This document shows positions 26,882 to 35,694 of a stretch of DNA of 64,000 nt, piece by piece (position 1 is the stretch's first letter; each line of letters starts with the position of its first letter). Origin of the DNA: an uncultured Eudoraea sp. (lineage in GTDB: Bacteria; Bacteroidota; Bacteroidia; Flavobacteriales; Flavobacteriaceae); NCBI RefSeq assembly GCF_947490415.1, contig NZ_CANLGX010000003.1:248001-312000 (forward strand), in the 5' to 3' direction. The notes beneath the pieces are model-generated. The model had not been told where the DNA came from, did not search any database, and worked only from the letters and a program-made list of their open reading frames with translations. A program made the translations under genes and the position numbers.

Positions 26882-28441
26882 GTGGATCATCAAGTTGTAC
26901 CATATAAAACACGAATAAAAAAAACGATACCAAAGATACTATTGATTGTAGTGTTTTTCGGATTCCTATTTCATGTCTCAGCACAAACACCGCCTGCTTG
27001 CACGACATTGACTACTCCTTCTAATGGTGAAACAGGAGTTTCTGTAAATACCCAACTGCAATGGCAGGCAGTAGCAAATGCCACACAATATTTCCTTTTT
27101 ATGGGTACCAATCCGGGTGGTACAGATATATTAAATGGAGTATCAATGGGAAGCAATCTCAGTTATACACCCACCACAAGTCTTATGCCCAATACAGTTT
27201 ATTATGTAACAGTAATTCCCAATAATAATAACGGCAATGCTCAAAACTGTGATGAGGAAAGTTTTACAACTGGACAGGCCAGTGCTATTCCCGGATGCGT
27301 TACTTTATCCAGTCCGGCTGCAGGTTCTTATGGGGTGCCGCCGGATACTAATATTAGCTGGGATGGCCAGTCAGCAGCCATAGGATATATTCTGAATATT
27401 GGTACAAGCACAGGCGCAAGCGATATTTTAAGCAATGAGGATGTAGGAAATGTGACTACTTATAATCCCCCTGCTGATTTACCACTTTCCCAGCGTGTTT
27501 ATATCACTATAACACCTTATAACAGCGCTGGAGAATCTCCTTCCTGTTCCGAAGTTACTTTTAGGACCAGAGGAAATAACCCACCTATGTGTACGGAAAT
27601 AATAAATCCGAATGACGGAGGAGAATTTGTTTCCGTTACAGCAAACATCACCTGGATAAGAGATTTTAATGCCTCGGGTTACCTTATGACAGTGGAGAAA
27701 GCGTCCATTGGTGGGATTAAAATTCTTGACAACTTTGATGTCGGTAACGGGACTAATTATAAACCCCCTGATTTTGAAGGTAATACATTGTATTTTGTAC
27801 GAGTAACTCCATACAATGACTTGGGAGTAGCTCCAAACTGTCAGCCAATTTCTTTTACAACTGGTACAGGGCCCCTCCCTCCGGAATGCACGAATTTATT
27901 AAACCCAAAAAATGGTTCTGGTAATATAAGTGTGAACTCTAATTTGGAATGGGAATCTGTAAATAATATTTTGGGATATTTACTATCCGTAGGGACCTCT
28001 GCAGGTGGAACAGATTTGGTGAATACACTTGATTTAGGGAATACAACGACTTACAGCTTTGAACAGCCACTTCCTGAGGCGAGCACTATTTATGTAACGA
28101 TTATTCCCTATAGCGCAAATTACCTGGCAGAAAATTGCCGGGAGGAATCATTTAACACAACTGGATTTCAACTTATGCCTGAGAAATTACCCGTCCCGAG
28201 ATTTTTTACTCCAAATAATGACGGTTTTAATGACCTGTGGATAGTTAGCTCAACTCCCGAATTCGAAGTAAGTACGGTGCATATCTTTAACAGGTATGGT
28301 CAATTGTTGAAGCAATTATTTCCCGATCAGGGTTGGGATGGTAATTTTAATGGAAAACCCCTGGCCTCTGACTCCTATTGGTACAGAATAGAAACTACCC
28401 AGGGTAATTCACAGGTTGGATATTTTATGTTAAAGCGATAA
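26882..28441 (+). CDS. Secreted Ig/Fn3-like repeat protein with T9SS type B sorting domain
   Basis: A 519-residue secreted protein. A signal peptide (ILLIVVFFGFLFHVSAQ) is followed by four repeats of about 100 residues, each starting with a Cys/Pro-rich turn such as PACTTL or PGCVTL, containing a W and a YxVTVIPYN-type strand, and ending with C..ESFTTG. The last 85 residues (PRFFTPNNDGFNDLW to YWYRIET) are the gliding-motility-associated C-terminal domain that targets proteins to the type IX secretion system. The start is a GTG; an upstream start cannot be excluded. It is probably a surface adhesin or structural protein. Confidence 0.8.
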   Translation: MDHQVVPYKTRIKKTIPKILLIVVFFGFLFHVSAQTPPACTTLTTPSNGETGVSVNTQLQWQAVANATQYFLFMGTNPGGTDILNGVSMGSNLSYTPTTSLMPNTVYYVTVIPNNNNGNAQNCDEESFTTGQASAIPGCVTLSSPAAGSYGVPPDTNISWDGQSAAIGYILNIGTSTGASDILSNEDVGNVTTYNPPADLPLSQRVYITITPYNSAGESPSCSEVTFRTRGNNPPMCTEIINPNDGGEFVSVTANITWIRDFNASGYLMTVEKASIGGIKILDNFDVGNGTNYKPPDFEGNTLYFVRVTPYNDLGVAPNCQPISFTTGTGPLPPECTNLLNPKNGSGNISVNSNLEWESVNNILGYLLSVGTSAGGTDLVNTLDLGNTTTYSFEQPLPEASTIYVTIIPYSANYLAENCREESFNTTGFQLMPEKLPVPRFFTPNNDGFNDLWIVSSTPEFEVSTVHIFNRYGQLLKQLFPDQGWDGNFNGKPLASDSYWYRIETTQGNSQVGYFMLKR

Positions 28442-28490
28442 CGTATTTTCCTATTTTTGATCTTCAATTGTTGTTTTAAAATCCAAGCTT

Positions 28491-30380
28491 ATGAGAACAT
28501 TTTTAATCATTTTTCAATTATTTGTAATTACTTTTTCTTTTGGTGTCTTCAATACCTGTGCGCAGGATGATATTTTTGAAAAACTCCAGGAAATTGCAAT
28601 AATAGATCAGAAAGTAATGATGCCCATGCGAGATGGAATTCGATTGGCTACTGATATTTACAGACCCAAAACTGATAAAAAAGTACCTGTCATATTCTCC
28701 AGAACACCATATAATTTTAATTCCTGGGGTGATGGCGAGCAAAAAACCAGAACAGCGGAAAGAGCATACGAAGTTGTGCAACAGGGTTATGCTTATGTTG
28801 TGCAAAATGAGCGTGGAAGATATTATTCAGAAGGTGAATGGGATATATTAGGGATTCCGCTTACTGATGGTTATGATGCCTTTAGCTGGATGAAGGATCA
28901 GCCTTGGTCTAATGGTAAGATTGGAACGCTTGGATGCTCATCTACTGCAGAATGGCAGATGGCTGTTGCCGCCTTAGATCATCCTTCCCATGCGGCCATG
29001 GTACCTCAAAGCTTTGGTGCAGGCGTGGGTAGAGTCGGCGACTATTATGAACAGGGTAATTGGTACAGAGGTGGTGCGGAGCAATTGCTATTTTTTGCAT
29101 GGTTGTATGGTGTGGAACATGATAAGTACAAACCCAGAATTCCTCAAGGAGCCAGTCAGGAAGACCTTATCCGTATTTCCAGATTCTATGATTTGGCACC
29201 GGAAAATCCTCCGGTAAATATGTCCGAAGCTTTAGCCCATTTACCTATTCAAGATATTTTACAGAATATTAAAGGGAAACGAGAGGTTTTTGACAAAATG
29301 GTGAGGCGTAATCCTAATCATAAGGATTGGTATAAAGGTGGGCTCTACCACGACGATATGGAAATAGGGGTGCCAAGCTTTTGGTTTGCCTCATGGTACG
29401 ATGTATCTATAAGTCCTAACCTGGCATTATATAATCATGTCAGAAACAATAGTAAGGACCAATTTGTTAAAGATAACCAGTATTTGGTAATCGCGCCTAC
29501 ATTACACTGCAGGTATACCAGAGCTACTGAGAACACAATAGTAGGTGAACGAAATGTGGGGGATGCCAGGCTCAACTATAGCGAGCAAATATATTCCTGG
29601 TTTGATCTTTGGTTAAAAGGAGAAAACAACAATTTTAAAGACAACACGCCAAGAGTTCAGTATTACACCATGGGAAGTAATGTTTGGCAGTCTGCTGAAT
29701 CCTGGCCTCCGGAAAATTCTGAATTGAAAACCTTTTATTTGACAAGTGGTGGAAAAGCTAATAGCCTATATGGGGATGGAAGGCTTAGTATGAAAGAGCC
29801 TAATAGTGAAAATGCACCTGATAGTTTTAAATATGATCCTATGAATCCTGTGACCTCTTACGGGGGGAATGTTTGTTGTACTGGGAATGCGGTAAAAGGA
29901 GGTGCGTACGATCAACAGGCCATGGAGACAAGACAGGATATTCTTGTTTACACCACAGAACCATTGGAAGAAGGTATAGAAGTTACTGGTTTCATAGAAA
30001 GTTCACTATACATTTCATCTGACGCTAAAGACACCGATTTTACAATAAAGCTAGTTGATGTATACCCAGATGGACGGGCATATAACCTTGATGAAACCAT
30101 ACAACGTGTTCGTTACAGAGAAGGTTATGATAAGGAAGTATTTATGGAGAAAGGTAAGGTGTATAAAATTAACTTAACACCAATGGCGACAAGTAACTTC
30201 TTTGAAAAAGGACATAGAATTCGAATCGAAGTCTCGAGCAGTAATTTTCCAAGATTCGCAAGAAATTTAAATACTGGGGGGAAAAACTACGATGAAAATC
30301 AAGGCGTAGTTGCACGCAATAGTGTTCATCATTCAAAACAATATCCTTCCCAAATCAGATTGCCCATAGTAAATCGGTAA
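28491..30380 (+). CDS. CocE/NonD family hydrolase (X-Pro dipeptidyl-peptidase-like)
   Basis: A 629-residue exported hydrolase with a signal peptide ending NTCAQ. The S15/CocE alpha-beta hydrolase domain opens with [16 protein letters not shown], and the nucleophile is Ser150 in [13 protein letters not shown] histidine in VIAPTLHC is the likely catalytic base. A C-terminal jelly-roll X-Pro domain covers about residues 395-625. Relatives cleave acyl-proline peptides, cephalosporin esters or cocaine; the substrate here is unknown. It lies 49 bp after the repeat protein. Confidence 0.82.
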   Translation: MRTFLIIFQLFVITFSFGVFNTCAQDDIFEKLQEIAIIDQKVMMPMRDGIRLATDIYRPKTDKKVPVIFSRTPYNFNSWGDGEQKTRTAERAYEVVQQGYAYVVQNERGRYYSEGEWDILGIPLTDGYDAFSWMKDQPWSNGKIGTLGCSSTAEWQMAVAALDHPSHAAMVPQSFGAGVGRVGDYYEQGNWYRGGAEQLLFFAWLYGVEHDKYKPRIPQGASQEDLIRISRFYDLAPENPPVNMSEALAHLPIQDILQNIKGKREVFDKMVRRNPNHKDWYKGGLYHDDMEIGVPSFWFASWYDVSISPNLALYNHVRNNSKDQFVKDNQYLVIAPTLHCRYTRATENTIVGERNVGDARLNYSEQIYSWFDLWLKGENNNFKDNTPRVQYYTMGSNVWQSAESWPPENSELKTFYLTSGGKANSLYGDGRLSMKEPNSENAPDSFKYDPMNPVTSYGGNVCCTGNAVKGGAYDQQAMETRQDILVYTTEPLEEGIEVTGFIESSLYISSDAKDTDFTIKLVDVYPDGRAYNLDETIQRVRYREGYDKEVFMEKGKVYKINLTPMATSNFFEKGHRIRIEVSSSNFPRFARNLNTGGKNYDENQGVVARNSVHHSKQYPSQIRLPIVNR

Positions 30381-30415
30381 TGGATAAAGATTTTAAGATA
30401 GTTTTAAGTGCTTTT

Positions 30416-30423
30416 TATCTTTG
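30416..30423 (+). promoter_or_regulatory. Possible -7 element of a Bacteroidota promoter
   Basis: TATCTTTG matches the TAnnTTTG -7 consensus and ends 16 bp before the ATG of the methyltransferase gene. No TTG at a suitable -33 distance is visible, so the call is tentative. Confidence 0.3.
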
Positions 30424-30439
30424 AAAATAGTATCTTTTA

Positions 30440-31102
30440 ATGATGTATTCCAGAGCAATTAACATAGGCTTTCTTTTAATTTTATTGATCATCCCTGATA
30501 TACATAGCCAATATTCCGAGAGTGATTGGAAGGCTCGTGATAAATGGATGAAAGTTGCGGAAATATTCCAAATAGCCAGCATACAGGTTGGTAACGAAGT
30601 TGCGGATATTGGCTGTCATGAGGGCTATATAAGCATTCGACTTGCAGATTTTATTGGTGAGACCGGAAAAGTATATTCCGTAGATGTTCGGGAGGATCGT
30701 TTAAACAAACTAAATGATATTGCCTCTAAAAGAGGTATCAGGAATATCCAAACTATTTTAGGAGACTATGACGATCCTAAATTAGAGGAGAATAGCATAG
30801 ATGTTGTTTTAATTATAGATGCCTACCATGAAATGAATGACTACAAGCAAATCCTTTTTCATGTAAAAAAAGCATTAAAACCAGATGGACGTATCTTAAT
30901 TCTGGAAAAACTAAAACGACAAAAGATTGGAAAATCCAGACAAGAGCAAACCTTGGGGCATACAATCGCACCAAAATATGTTGAAAATGAATTGAAAGAG
31001 GCCGGTTTTGAGGTGATCGCAATAGAAAAAGACCTTGGTTATTGGGAAGAAGACCCGGATAAAATGATATGGGTAATGGTCGGGGTTCTTCCTGAATCAT
31101 GA
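30440..31102 (+). CDS. SAM-dependent methyltransferase with N-terminal signal peptide
   Basis: A 220-residue class I methyltransferase. The SAM-binding motif I is VADIGCHEGYIS, with YSVDVRED for motif II and VVLIIDAYHEM for the acidic post-II region. The N-terminus (INIGFLLILLIIPDIHSQ) looks like a cleavable signal peptide, which is odd because SAM is cytoplasmic. The same is true of the Pcm-like gene two positions on. The substrate is unknown. A cluster of three exported small proteins (30440-32455) is possible. Confidence 0.7.
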   Translation: MMYSRAINIGFLLILLIIPDIHSQYSESDWKARDKWMKVAEIFQIASIQVGNEVADIGCHEGYISIRLADFIGETGKVYSVDVREDRLNKLNDIASKRGIRNIQTILGDYDDPKLEENSIDVVLIIDAYHEMNDYKQILFHVKKALKPDGRILILEKLKRQKIGKSRQEQTLGHTIAPKYVENELKEAGFEVIAIEKDLGYWEEDPDKMIWVMVGVLPES

Positions 31103-31157
31103 ATGCTTTTACTACATTGTATAAAGGAAAAATATATCGTCTTGCTAAACAATTACT

Positions 31158-31661
31158 ATGAAAAACATACTTATTAACTCAATAATTTTGATGCTGTTCT
31201 CAGTTAATTTGATAGCACAAACTAAAGAAGAAAAGAAACAAAAAAAAGAAGACCAAAAAAATGTTGCGTTTGCAGATACCAAAAGCCTTATAGATTCCGG
31301 CACCTATATATTCAATGCAAGCTTTGTTAATGGTGGAATGTCGCTTGCAACAAATACAAATCGTTTTATAGTTAAAGAAGGAGAGGTTGATATAGATTTA
31401 CCATTTTTTGGATCAGCGAGAGGAGATGGTGGATACAATAGTAATCCGCGCATAACTTATAAAGGGGTTCCGGATAAATATGATGTAGAACATATTGATA
31501 AAAAAAGAAGATCAATCATTAAAATAGGTATACGCAGCAGCAATGAGCGCCACGATATTACACTTACTGTGGGCTCCAGTGGGCAGACCACTGTAAAAGT
31601 AATAAGTAGCTCCAGGTCTTCTATAAATTATAGTGGGTATTTAAAACCATTAAAGGAGTAA
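31158..31661 (+). CDS. DUF4251 family exported protein
   Basis: A 167-residue protein with a signal peptide ending NLIAQ, then a Lys/Glu-rich linker, then the DUF4251 core (LIDSGTYIF, LPFFGSARGDGGYN). The family is found in Bacteroidota and its function is unknown. Family members are envelope or secreted proteins. It lies between two methyltransferase genes that also carry signal peptides. Confidence 0.75.
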   Translation: MKNILINSIILMLFSVNLIAQTKEEKKQKKEDQKNVAFADTKSLIDSGTYIFNASFVNGGMSLATNTNRFIVKEGEVDIDLPFFGSARGDGGYNSNPRITYKGVPDKYDVEHIDKKRRSIIKIGIRSSNERHDITLTVGSSGQTTVKVISSSRSSINYSGYLKPLKE

Positions 31662-31732
31662 ATTATTACATAAAATACCTTTTAATAATTCTGCTAATTA
31701 CTGTAGATGCCATCTTATCATAATGGAACGCA

Positions 31733-32455
31733 ATGACAATAATACTTAAAAATGCAACGCTATTTAAATCAATTGCTCTTGGTATAATTTATCTGTTTGT
31801 CATATTAGGCCACGGCCAAATAGATCATAAACAATTGAGGGAAAACATGATAAAGGAGCAGTTGTTGGCAAGAGATATAAGTGATCCGGCTACTATAAAA
31901 GCAATTCGGAATGTTCCCAGACATGAATTTGTACCACCGGAGATGAAGCCATATGCTTATTCGGATAATCCGTTACCCATAGGAATGGACCAAACCATTT
32001 CACAGCCCTATATAGTTGCTTATATGACTCAGGTCTTAAAACTAAAAGATCACGACCGGGTTTTGGAAGTAGGCACCGGATCCGGATACCAGGCAGCTAT
32101 ATTAGGACAAATCGTAGATACTGTATACACCATAGAAATTGTTGAAGCATTAGCTTTTACAGCAAAAAATAGACTTTCAGCATTAGGGTATGGCAATATT
32201 GAAGTAAAAACCGGCGATGGATACCTTGGTTGGCCGGAGAAAGGACCTTTTGACGCAATAATAGTTACGGCCGGTGCGGAGGAAGTACCTGAACCATTAA
32301 TAAAACAGTTAAAAGAAGGAGGGAGGATGATTATTCCTGTTGGACCTCACAATGGAATAAGGCAATTGCTTCTAATCACAAAAAAATCTGGTAAGATTAA
32401 AACCAAGGAAGTTATGGCTGTAAGATTTGTTCCACTGACAAGAAAGAATAAATAA
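31733..32455 (+). CDS. pcm: Protein-L-isoaspartate O-methyltransferase, exported form
   Basis: A 240-residue Pcm homologue. The family signature VLEVGTGSGYQAA is complete, preceded by the QPYIVAYMTQ substrate-binding segment and followed by TVYTIEIVE. It repairs isoaspartyl residues in aged proteins using SAM. The N-terminal 30 residues (SIALGIIYLFVILGHG) form a signal peptide or anchor, which would put the enzyme outside the cytoplasm, where there is no obvious SAM supply. It ends in a convergent arrangement with the leftward microprotein array. Confidence 0.82.
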   Translation: MTIILKNATLFKSIALGIIYLFVILGHGQIDHKQLRENMIKEQLLARDISDPATIKAIRNVPRHEFVPPEMKPYAYSDNPLPIGMDQTISQPYIVAYMTQVLKLKDHDRVLEVGTGSGYQAAILGQIVDTVYTIEIVEALAFTAKNRLSALGYGNIEVKTGDGYLGWPEKGPFDAIIVTAGAEEVPEPLIKQLKEGGRMIIPVGPHNGIRQLLLITKKSGKIKTKEVMAVRFVPLTRKNK

Positions 32456-32470
32456 GCTAAAATAGGTCAT

Positions 32471-32502
32471 AAAAAAAGGAGGTTAATTTCTATTACCTCC
32501 TT
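32471..32502 (-). terminator. Intrinsic terminator of the leftward microprotein array
   Basis: Read on the minus strand, AAGGAGGT (32502-32495) and ACCTCCTT (32483-32476) form an 8-bp stem with an 11-base loop. The last two stem Ts run on through 32475-32471, giving seven Ts in all. It lies 46 bp beyond the stop of the last 37-codon frame. The plus strand has only a short, poor T-run, so the structure serves mainly leftward transcription. Confidence 0.7.
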
Positions 32503-32547
32503 GCTTAAATCTCTGCTGGCTTCATCGGGCCAGTTACTCGCTTGCTC

Positions 32548-32661
32548 TTACCGTACATAATTTCTGCTTTCTGTCCAACGTACTCTTTTACTGTCCTTAA
32601 AATTAGAGAAGTATGAAAACCTCCTTGAATCTGTTGGTGAATGGTGCAATAAATTTCTCAT
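32548..32661 (-). CDS. Tandem basic microprotein, copy 1 (distal)
   Basis: A 37-residue open frame on the minus strand, from ATG at 32661 to TAA at 32548. The core reads SPTDSRR then FSNFKDSKRVRWTESRNY. It aligns without gaps to two more frames of identical length at 32713-32826 and 32852-32965. Twenty-one of 37 positions are the same in all three, and several shared residues use different codons (for example Ser19, Arg28), the mark of selection on protein rather than DNA. I do not recognise the family. It is the most diverged copy in its first eight residues (LLHHS) and is followed by a terminator. Confidence 0.7.
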   Translation of the reverse strand: MRNLLHHSPTDSRRFSYFSNFKDSKRVRWTESRNYVR

Positions 32662-32712
32662 TTCTTTGATATTTAATATTTTGATTACTTACTATTTTTC
32701 TATCTATAATTC

Positions 32713-32826
32713 TTATATAGTATAGTGTCGTACTTCTGACCAGCGCACTCTTTTACTGTTTTTAAAATTTGAAAAGAACGTATGTCTTCTGGATTCTGTT
32801 GGTGTTTGTTTGATAAAATGCCTCAT
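32713..32826 (-). CDS. Tandem basic microprotein, copy 2 (middle)
   Basis: A 37-residue minus-strand frame, ATG at 32826 and TAA at 32713. It reads TPTESRR, then FSNFKNSKRVRWSEVRHY. It starts 25 bp after the stop of copy 3 and ends 51 bp before the start of copy 1, so the three could be one transcript. There is no signal peptide, membrane segment or cysteine. It is strongly basic, with Lys and Arg far outnumbering acidic residues, which would suit binding to RNA, DNA or a ribosome; this is conjecture. Confidence 0.7.
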   Translation of the reverse strand: MRHFIKQTPTESRRHTFFSNFKNSKRVRWSEVRHYTI

Positions 32827-32851
32827 GATTTGTTCGTTTTTGATATTAATA

Positions 32852-32965
32852 TTAATTGATATAGTTTCTAGCTTCTGACCAGCGTACTCTTTTGCTGTTT
32901 TTAAAATTGGAAAAGAATGAATACCTTCTTGATCCTGTTGGTGTTTGATTGTTAAAATTTCTCAT
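32852..32965 (-). CDS. Tandem basic microprotein, copy 3 (promoter-proximal)
   Basis: A 37-residue minus-strand frame, ATG at 32965 and TAA at 32852. It reads TPTGSRR, then FSNFKNSKRVRWSEARNY. It has eight Lys/Arg and a single Glu. It is the first of the three from the presumed promoter side and closest in sequence to copy 2. No Shine-Dalgarno is present, which is normal for the phylum. It has no similarity I can recall to toxins, ribosomal proteins or hibernation factors. Confidence 0.7.
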   Translation of the reverse strand: MRNFNNQTPTGSRRYSFFSNFKNSKRVRWSEARNYIN

Positions 32966-33041
32966 CGTTTAAGTTTTTAAATTGATATTGTTTGTTTTTA
33001 CTTTTTATAAACTGTAAATCTTAAAGACCTACAACTAATAG

Positions 33042-33131
33042 ACGACAATTAAATTCATTTGTTACAGTACTATGTATAAAATAGTACCGTTTTATACATT
33101 TTTTAACAGATTATGTTTTTACCATTGTCGT
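33042..33131. repeat. Nested inverted repeats between microprotein array and EF-G-like gene
   Basis: An inner perfect 10-bp dyad, ATGTATAAAA (33072-33081) and TTTTATACAT (33090-33099), is flanked by an outer perfect 8-bp dyad, ACGACAAT (33042-33049) and ATTGTCGT (33124-33131). Both are centred at about 33086. They lie in the 404-bp gap (32966-33369) between the leftward microprotein genes and the rightward EF-G-like gene, where both promoters must sit. A shared operator or a cruciform is possible. I saw no gene in the rest of the gap. Confidence 0.5.
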
Positions 33132-33369
33132 TAAAATATCGCTATATGCCTCATATACTGCTTTTTATGTAAAAATGATACTATTTATGTTATTTATCAA
33201 TAAATTGTCATATTGGAGAGATTATTGGAAAAAAGACAAAAATCTTAAGGATAAAAAGCAATTAAAACTTATATTGTAGAAACCATTCGTACCAAAACCT
33301 AACAAAAGTCATATGCTATATTTTATATCCATATTAGATTTATGATTTTATTCCCAAAAACAAGGACAT

Positions 33370-35472
33370 ATGAAAATATATGATGACAAACACATTAAGA
33401 ATGTAGTATTCGTAGGGGCTCATAATAGTGGCAAAACAACTCTTTCGGAAACCATGCTCTTCGAGGCCGGTCTTATTAATAGGAGAGGAACTGTAGAAAC
33501 ACAGAATACCGTCTCAGATTATCATGAAATTGAACATGAAAGAGGAACATCGGTTTATGCCACACCTTTGCATACCGAATGGCGTAATTACAAAATAAAC
33601 ATAATAGACACTCCCGGGCTCGATGATTTTGTGGGTGAAATTATTTCGTCAATTCGGGTAGCGGATACAATTGTTACAGTTTTAAATGCACAGCATGGAG
33701 TAGAAATTGGAACTGAAATCATTTGGAATTATGTCAGCAACTATTCGAAACCTACTCTTTTTGTGGTAAATCAAATAGACCATATTAATAGTAATTTCGA
33801 GAACTCTTTTAAGGGTATAAAGGCACTCGTTGGTAACAACGCGGTAATTATCCAATATCCCCTAATCATTGATGGCGCTCAGTGTATCATTGATGTTCTT
33901 AAGATGAAATGTTATAAATTTTCACCTGAAGGAGGTAAACCTGAAAAATTACCAATTCCTGAAGATCAAAAGGAAAGAGCAGATCAATTACACAATGAAC
34001 TTGTTGAAAAAGCTGCGGAGAATGATGAAGAATTATTGGAGTTGTTTTTTGAGAAAGGAACTCTAAATGAGGATGAAATGCGGGTAGGTATTAAAGCAGG
34101 AATGCTTAATCATGAGCTGTTTCCGGTTTTCTGTGTTTCTGCATTAAATGATATGGGTACCGGAAGGCTTATGGGCTTTATAGATAATGTAGCACCAGCT
34201 GCTGCAGATTTAAACCCGGAACAAACTGTTGAAGGAGATGTGTTGGTTCGAAAAAAAGAAGCACCAACAGTTTTGTTTGTTTTTAAAACTGTTTATCAAC
34301 CCAGTTTGGGTCAGATCTCATTTTTTAAAGTGAAATCAGGTGTTGTTAAGGCAAATGATAAATTGGTTAATTCCAGAACTGGTGATACTGAAATACTGAA
34401 CCATCTCTATATAATGGATGGTAAAAAACGTGAATCAGTATCAAAATTGGAAGTAGGTGATATTGGAGCCACATTAAAACTTAAAAGTACAGAAACCAAT
34501 GACACGCTTCATGTGGCTGGGAAGTCAATTACTATTAAACCTATACAATACCCGGAACCCAGAACACGTAAGGCGGTATCAGCGGTCAACAAGAATGAGG
34601 AGGAGAAACTTAGCGATGCTTTAAAGAAGATTCACAGTCAGGATCCAACCGTAGTAATTGAATTTTCCAAGGAACTAAAACAACTGATTTTGGGTTGTCA
34701 GGGAGAATTACATTTAGCAACGATTAAATGGATATTAACCAATGTTTATGGGGTTGAAGCAAACTTCGAACCCCCAAAAATTGCCTATAGAGAAACCATA
34801 CAAAGATCATCAAATGCTAATTACAGGCATAAAAAACAATCAGGAGGTGCAGGTCAGTTTGCTCAGGTGAATTTAAAAATAGAACCATGGTACGAGGGTA
34901 TGCCAGATCCGGAAGGTTTTAACATAAGAGGAAAGGAAGAAGTTGACCTTGACTGGGGAGGTAAATTGGTATTCTATAACTGTATTGTGGGAGGAGTAAT
35001 AGATATCCGCTATTTACCATCCATTAAAAAAGGCATTTTGGAGGTTATGGAATCGGGACCACTTACAGGCTCATATATCCGGGATGTTCGCGTAATGGTA
35101 TACGATGGTAAAATGCATTCCGTAGACTCCAACGATATTGCCTTTAAGATTGCCGGAGCCCATGCCTTTAGGGAAGCTTTTCTAAATGCCAAGCCAAAGC
35201 TCTTGGAACCAATTCAGGAATTAACTGTTAAGGTTCCTGAAGAAATGGTAGGAAGTGTTATGACCGACTTACAATCAAGAAGGTCAATCATACAAGGAAT
35301 AGACAGTATTGATCACTATCAGATTCTAAAGTGTGCCGTGCCACAATCCGAACTTTACGGGTATTCAACCAACTTGCGGTCACTAACGCAAGGAAAGGCC
35401 ACGTTCAATTCAGCCTTTTCCGCTTTTAAAGCTGTTCCTAATAATATTCAGGCAAACCTGGTTAAAAATTAA
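33370..35472 (+). CDS. Elongation factor G-like protein with altered GTPase motifs
   Basis: A 700-residue EF-G paralogue with the full domain order (G, II, III, IV, V). The P-loop GAHNSGKT is at 16-23. The G3 motif, DTPGH in true EF-G, is DTPGL (Leu84 replaces the catalytic His), and the G4 motif NKxD is NQID (134-137). The switch I segment ERGTSVYATP differs from the usual ERGITI. A Bacteroides paralogue termed EF-G2 is reported to drive translocation without GTP hydrolysis and to help under carbon starvation; this protein may be its counterpart. It is a lone gene with its own terminator. Confidence 0.85.
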   Translation: MKIYDDKHIKNVVFVGAHNSGKTTLSETMLFEAGLINRRGTVETQNTVSDYHEIEHERGTSVYATPLHTEWRNYKINIIDTPGLDDFVGEIISSIRVADTIVTVLNAQHGVEIGTEIIWNYVSNYSKPTLFVVNQIDHINSNFENSFKGIKALVGNNAVIIQYPLIIDGAQCIIDVLKMKCYKFSPEGGKPEKLPIPEDQKERADQLHNELVEKAAENDEELLELFFEKGTLNEDEMRVGIKAGMLNHELFPVFCVSALNDMGTGRLMGFIDNVAPAAADLNPEQTVEGDVLVRKKEAPTVLFVFKTVYQPSLGQISFFKVKSGVVKANDKLVNSRTGDTEILNHLYIMDGKKRESVSKLEVGDIGATLKLKSTETNDTLHVAGKSITIKPIQYPEPRTRKAVSAVNKNEEEKLSDALKKIHSQDPTVVIEFSKELKQLILGCQGELHLATIKWILTNVYGVEANFEPPKIAYRETIQRSSNANYRHKKQSGGAGQFAQVNLKIEPWYEGMPDPEGFNIRGKEEVDLDWGGKLVFYNCIVGGVIDIRYLPSIKKGILEVMESGPLTGSYIRDVRVMVYDGKMHSVDSNDIAFKIAGAHAFREAFLNAKPKLLEPIQELTVKVPEEMVGSVMTDLQSRRSIIQGIDSIDHYQILKCAVPQSELYGYSTNLRSLTQGKATFNSAFSAFKAVPNNIQANLVKN

Positions 35473-35490
35473 ACAGCACAAGTTTTAAAT

Positions 35491-35528
35491 AAACCATATC
35501 GCAATATTTCAGGCGGTATGGTTTTTTT
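35491..35528 (+). terminator. Intrinsic terminator after the EF-G-like gene
   Basis: AAACCATATCGC (35491-35502) pairs with GCGGTATGGTTT (35513-35524), a 12-bp stem with one T-G pair and a 10-base loop, followed by a T-run to 35528. It starts 18 bp after the stop codon. Confidence 0.85.
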
Positions 35529-35694
35529 AAGTCCCAATTCTAATTTCAGGTTCATAAATGCTTAAATAAAAGGGCTCAAAGTATCAACCGATCATACTCG
35601 ATATCTGGTAATTGATACATTATTCTTTTGCAACAGAATAAAATATAGTATTTTATTGTAGGTAAATTTTATTGCACCATAATTATAGGCAGAA

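Larger units (their letters stand above)
32548..32965. repeat. Three imperfect tandem repeats, about 114 bp plus spacers
   Basis: The DNA basis of the microprotein array. The best-conserved stretch is the part around ACTCTTTTACTGT on the plus strand (near 32583, 32747 and, with one change, 32886). Spacers of 51 and 25 bp are not conserved, whereas the coding 114-bp units are, which argues for duplicated genes rather than a satellite repeat. Confidence 0.8.

Noticed and set aside
32548-32965. The three repeats read as a CRISPR array or a satellite
   Set aside because: Only three units, with long imperfectly conserved repeats and short unequal spacers; conservation follows codons, which fits genes.
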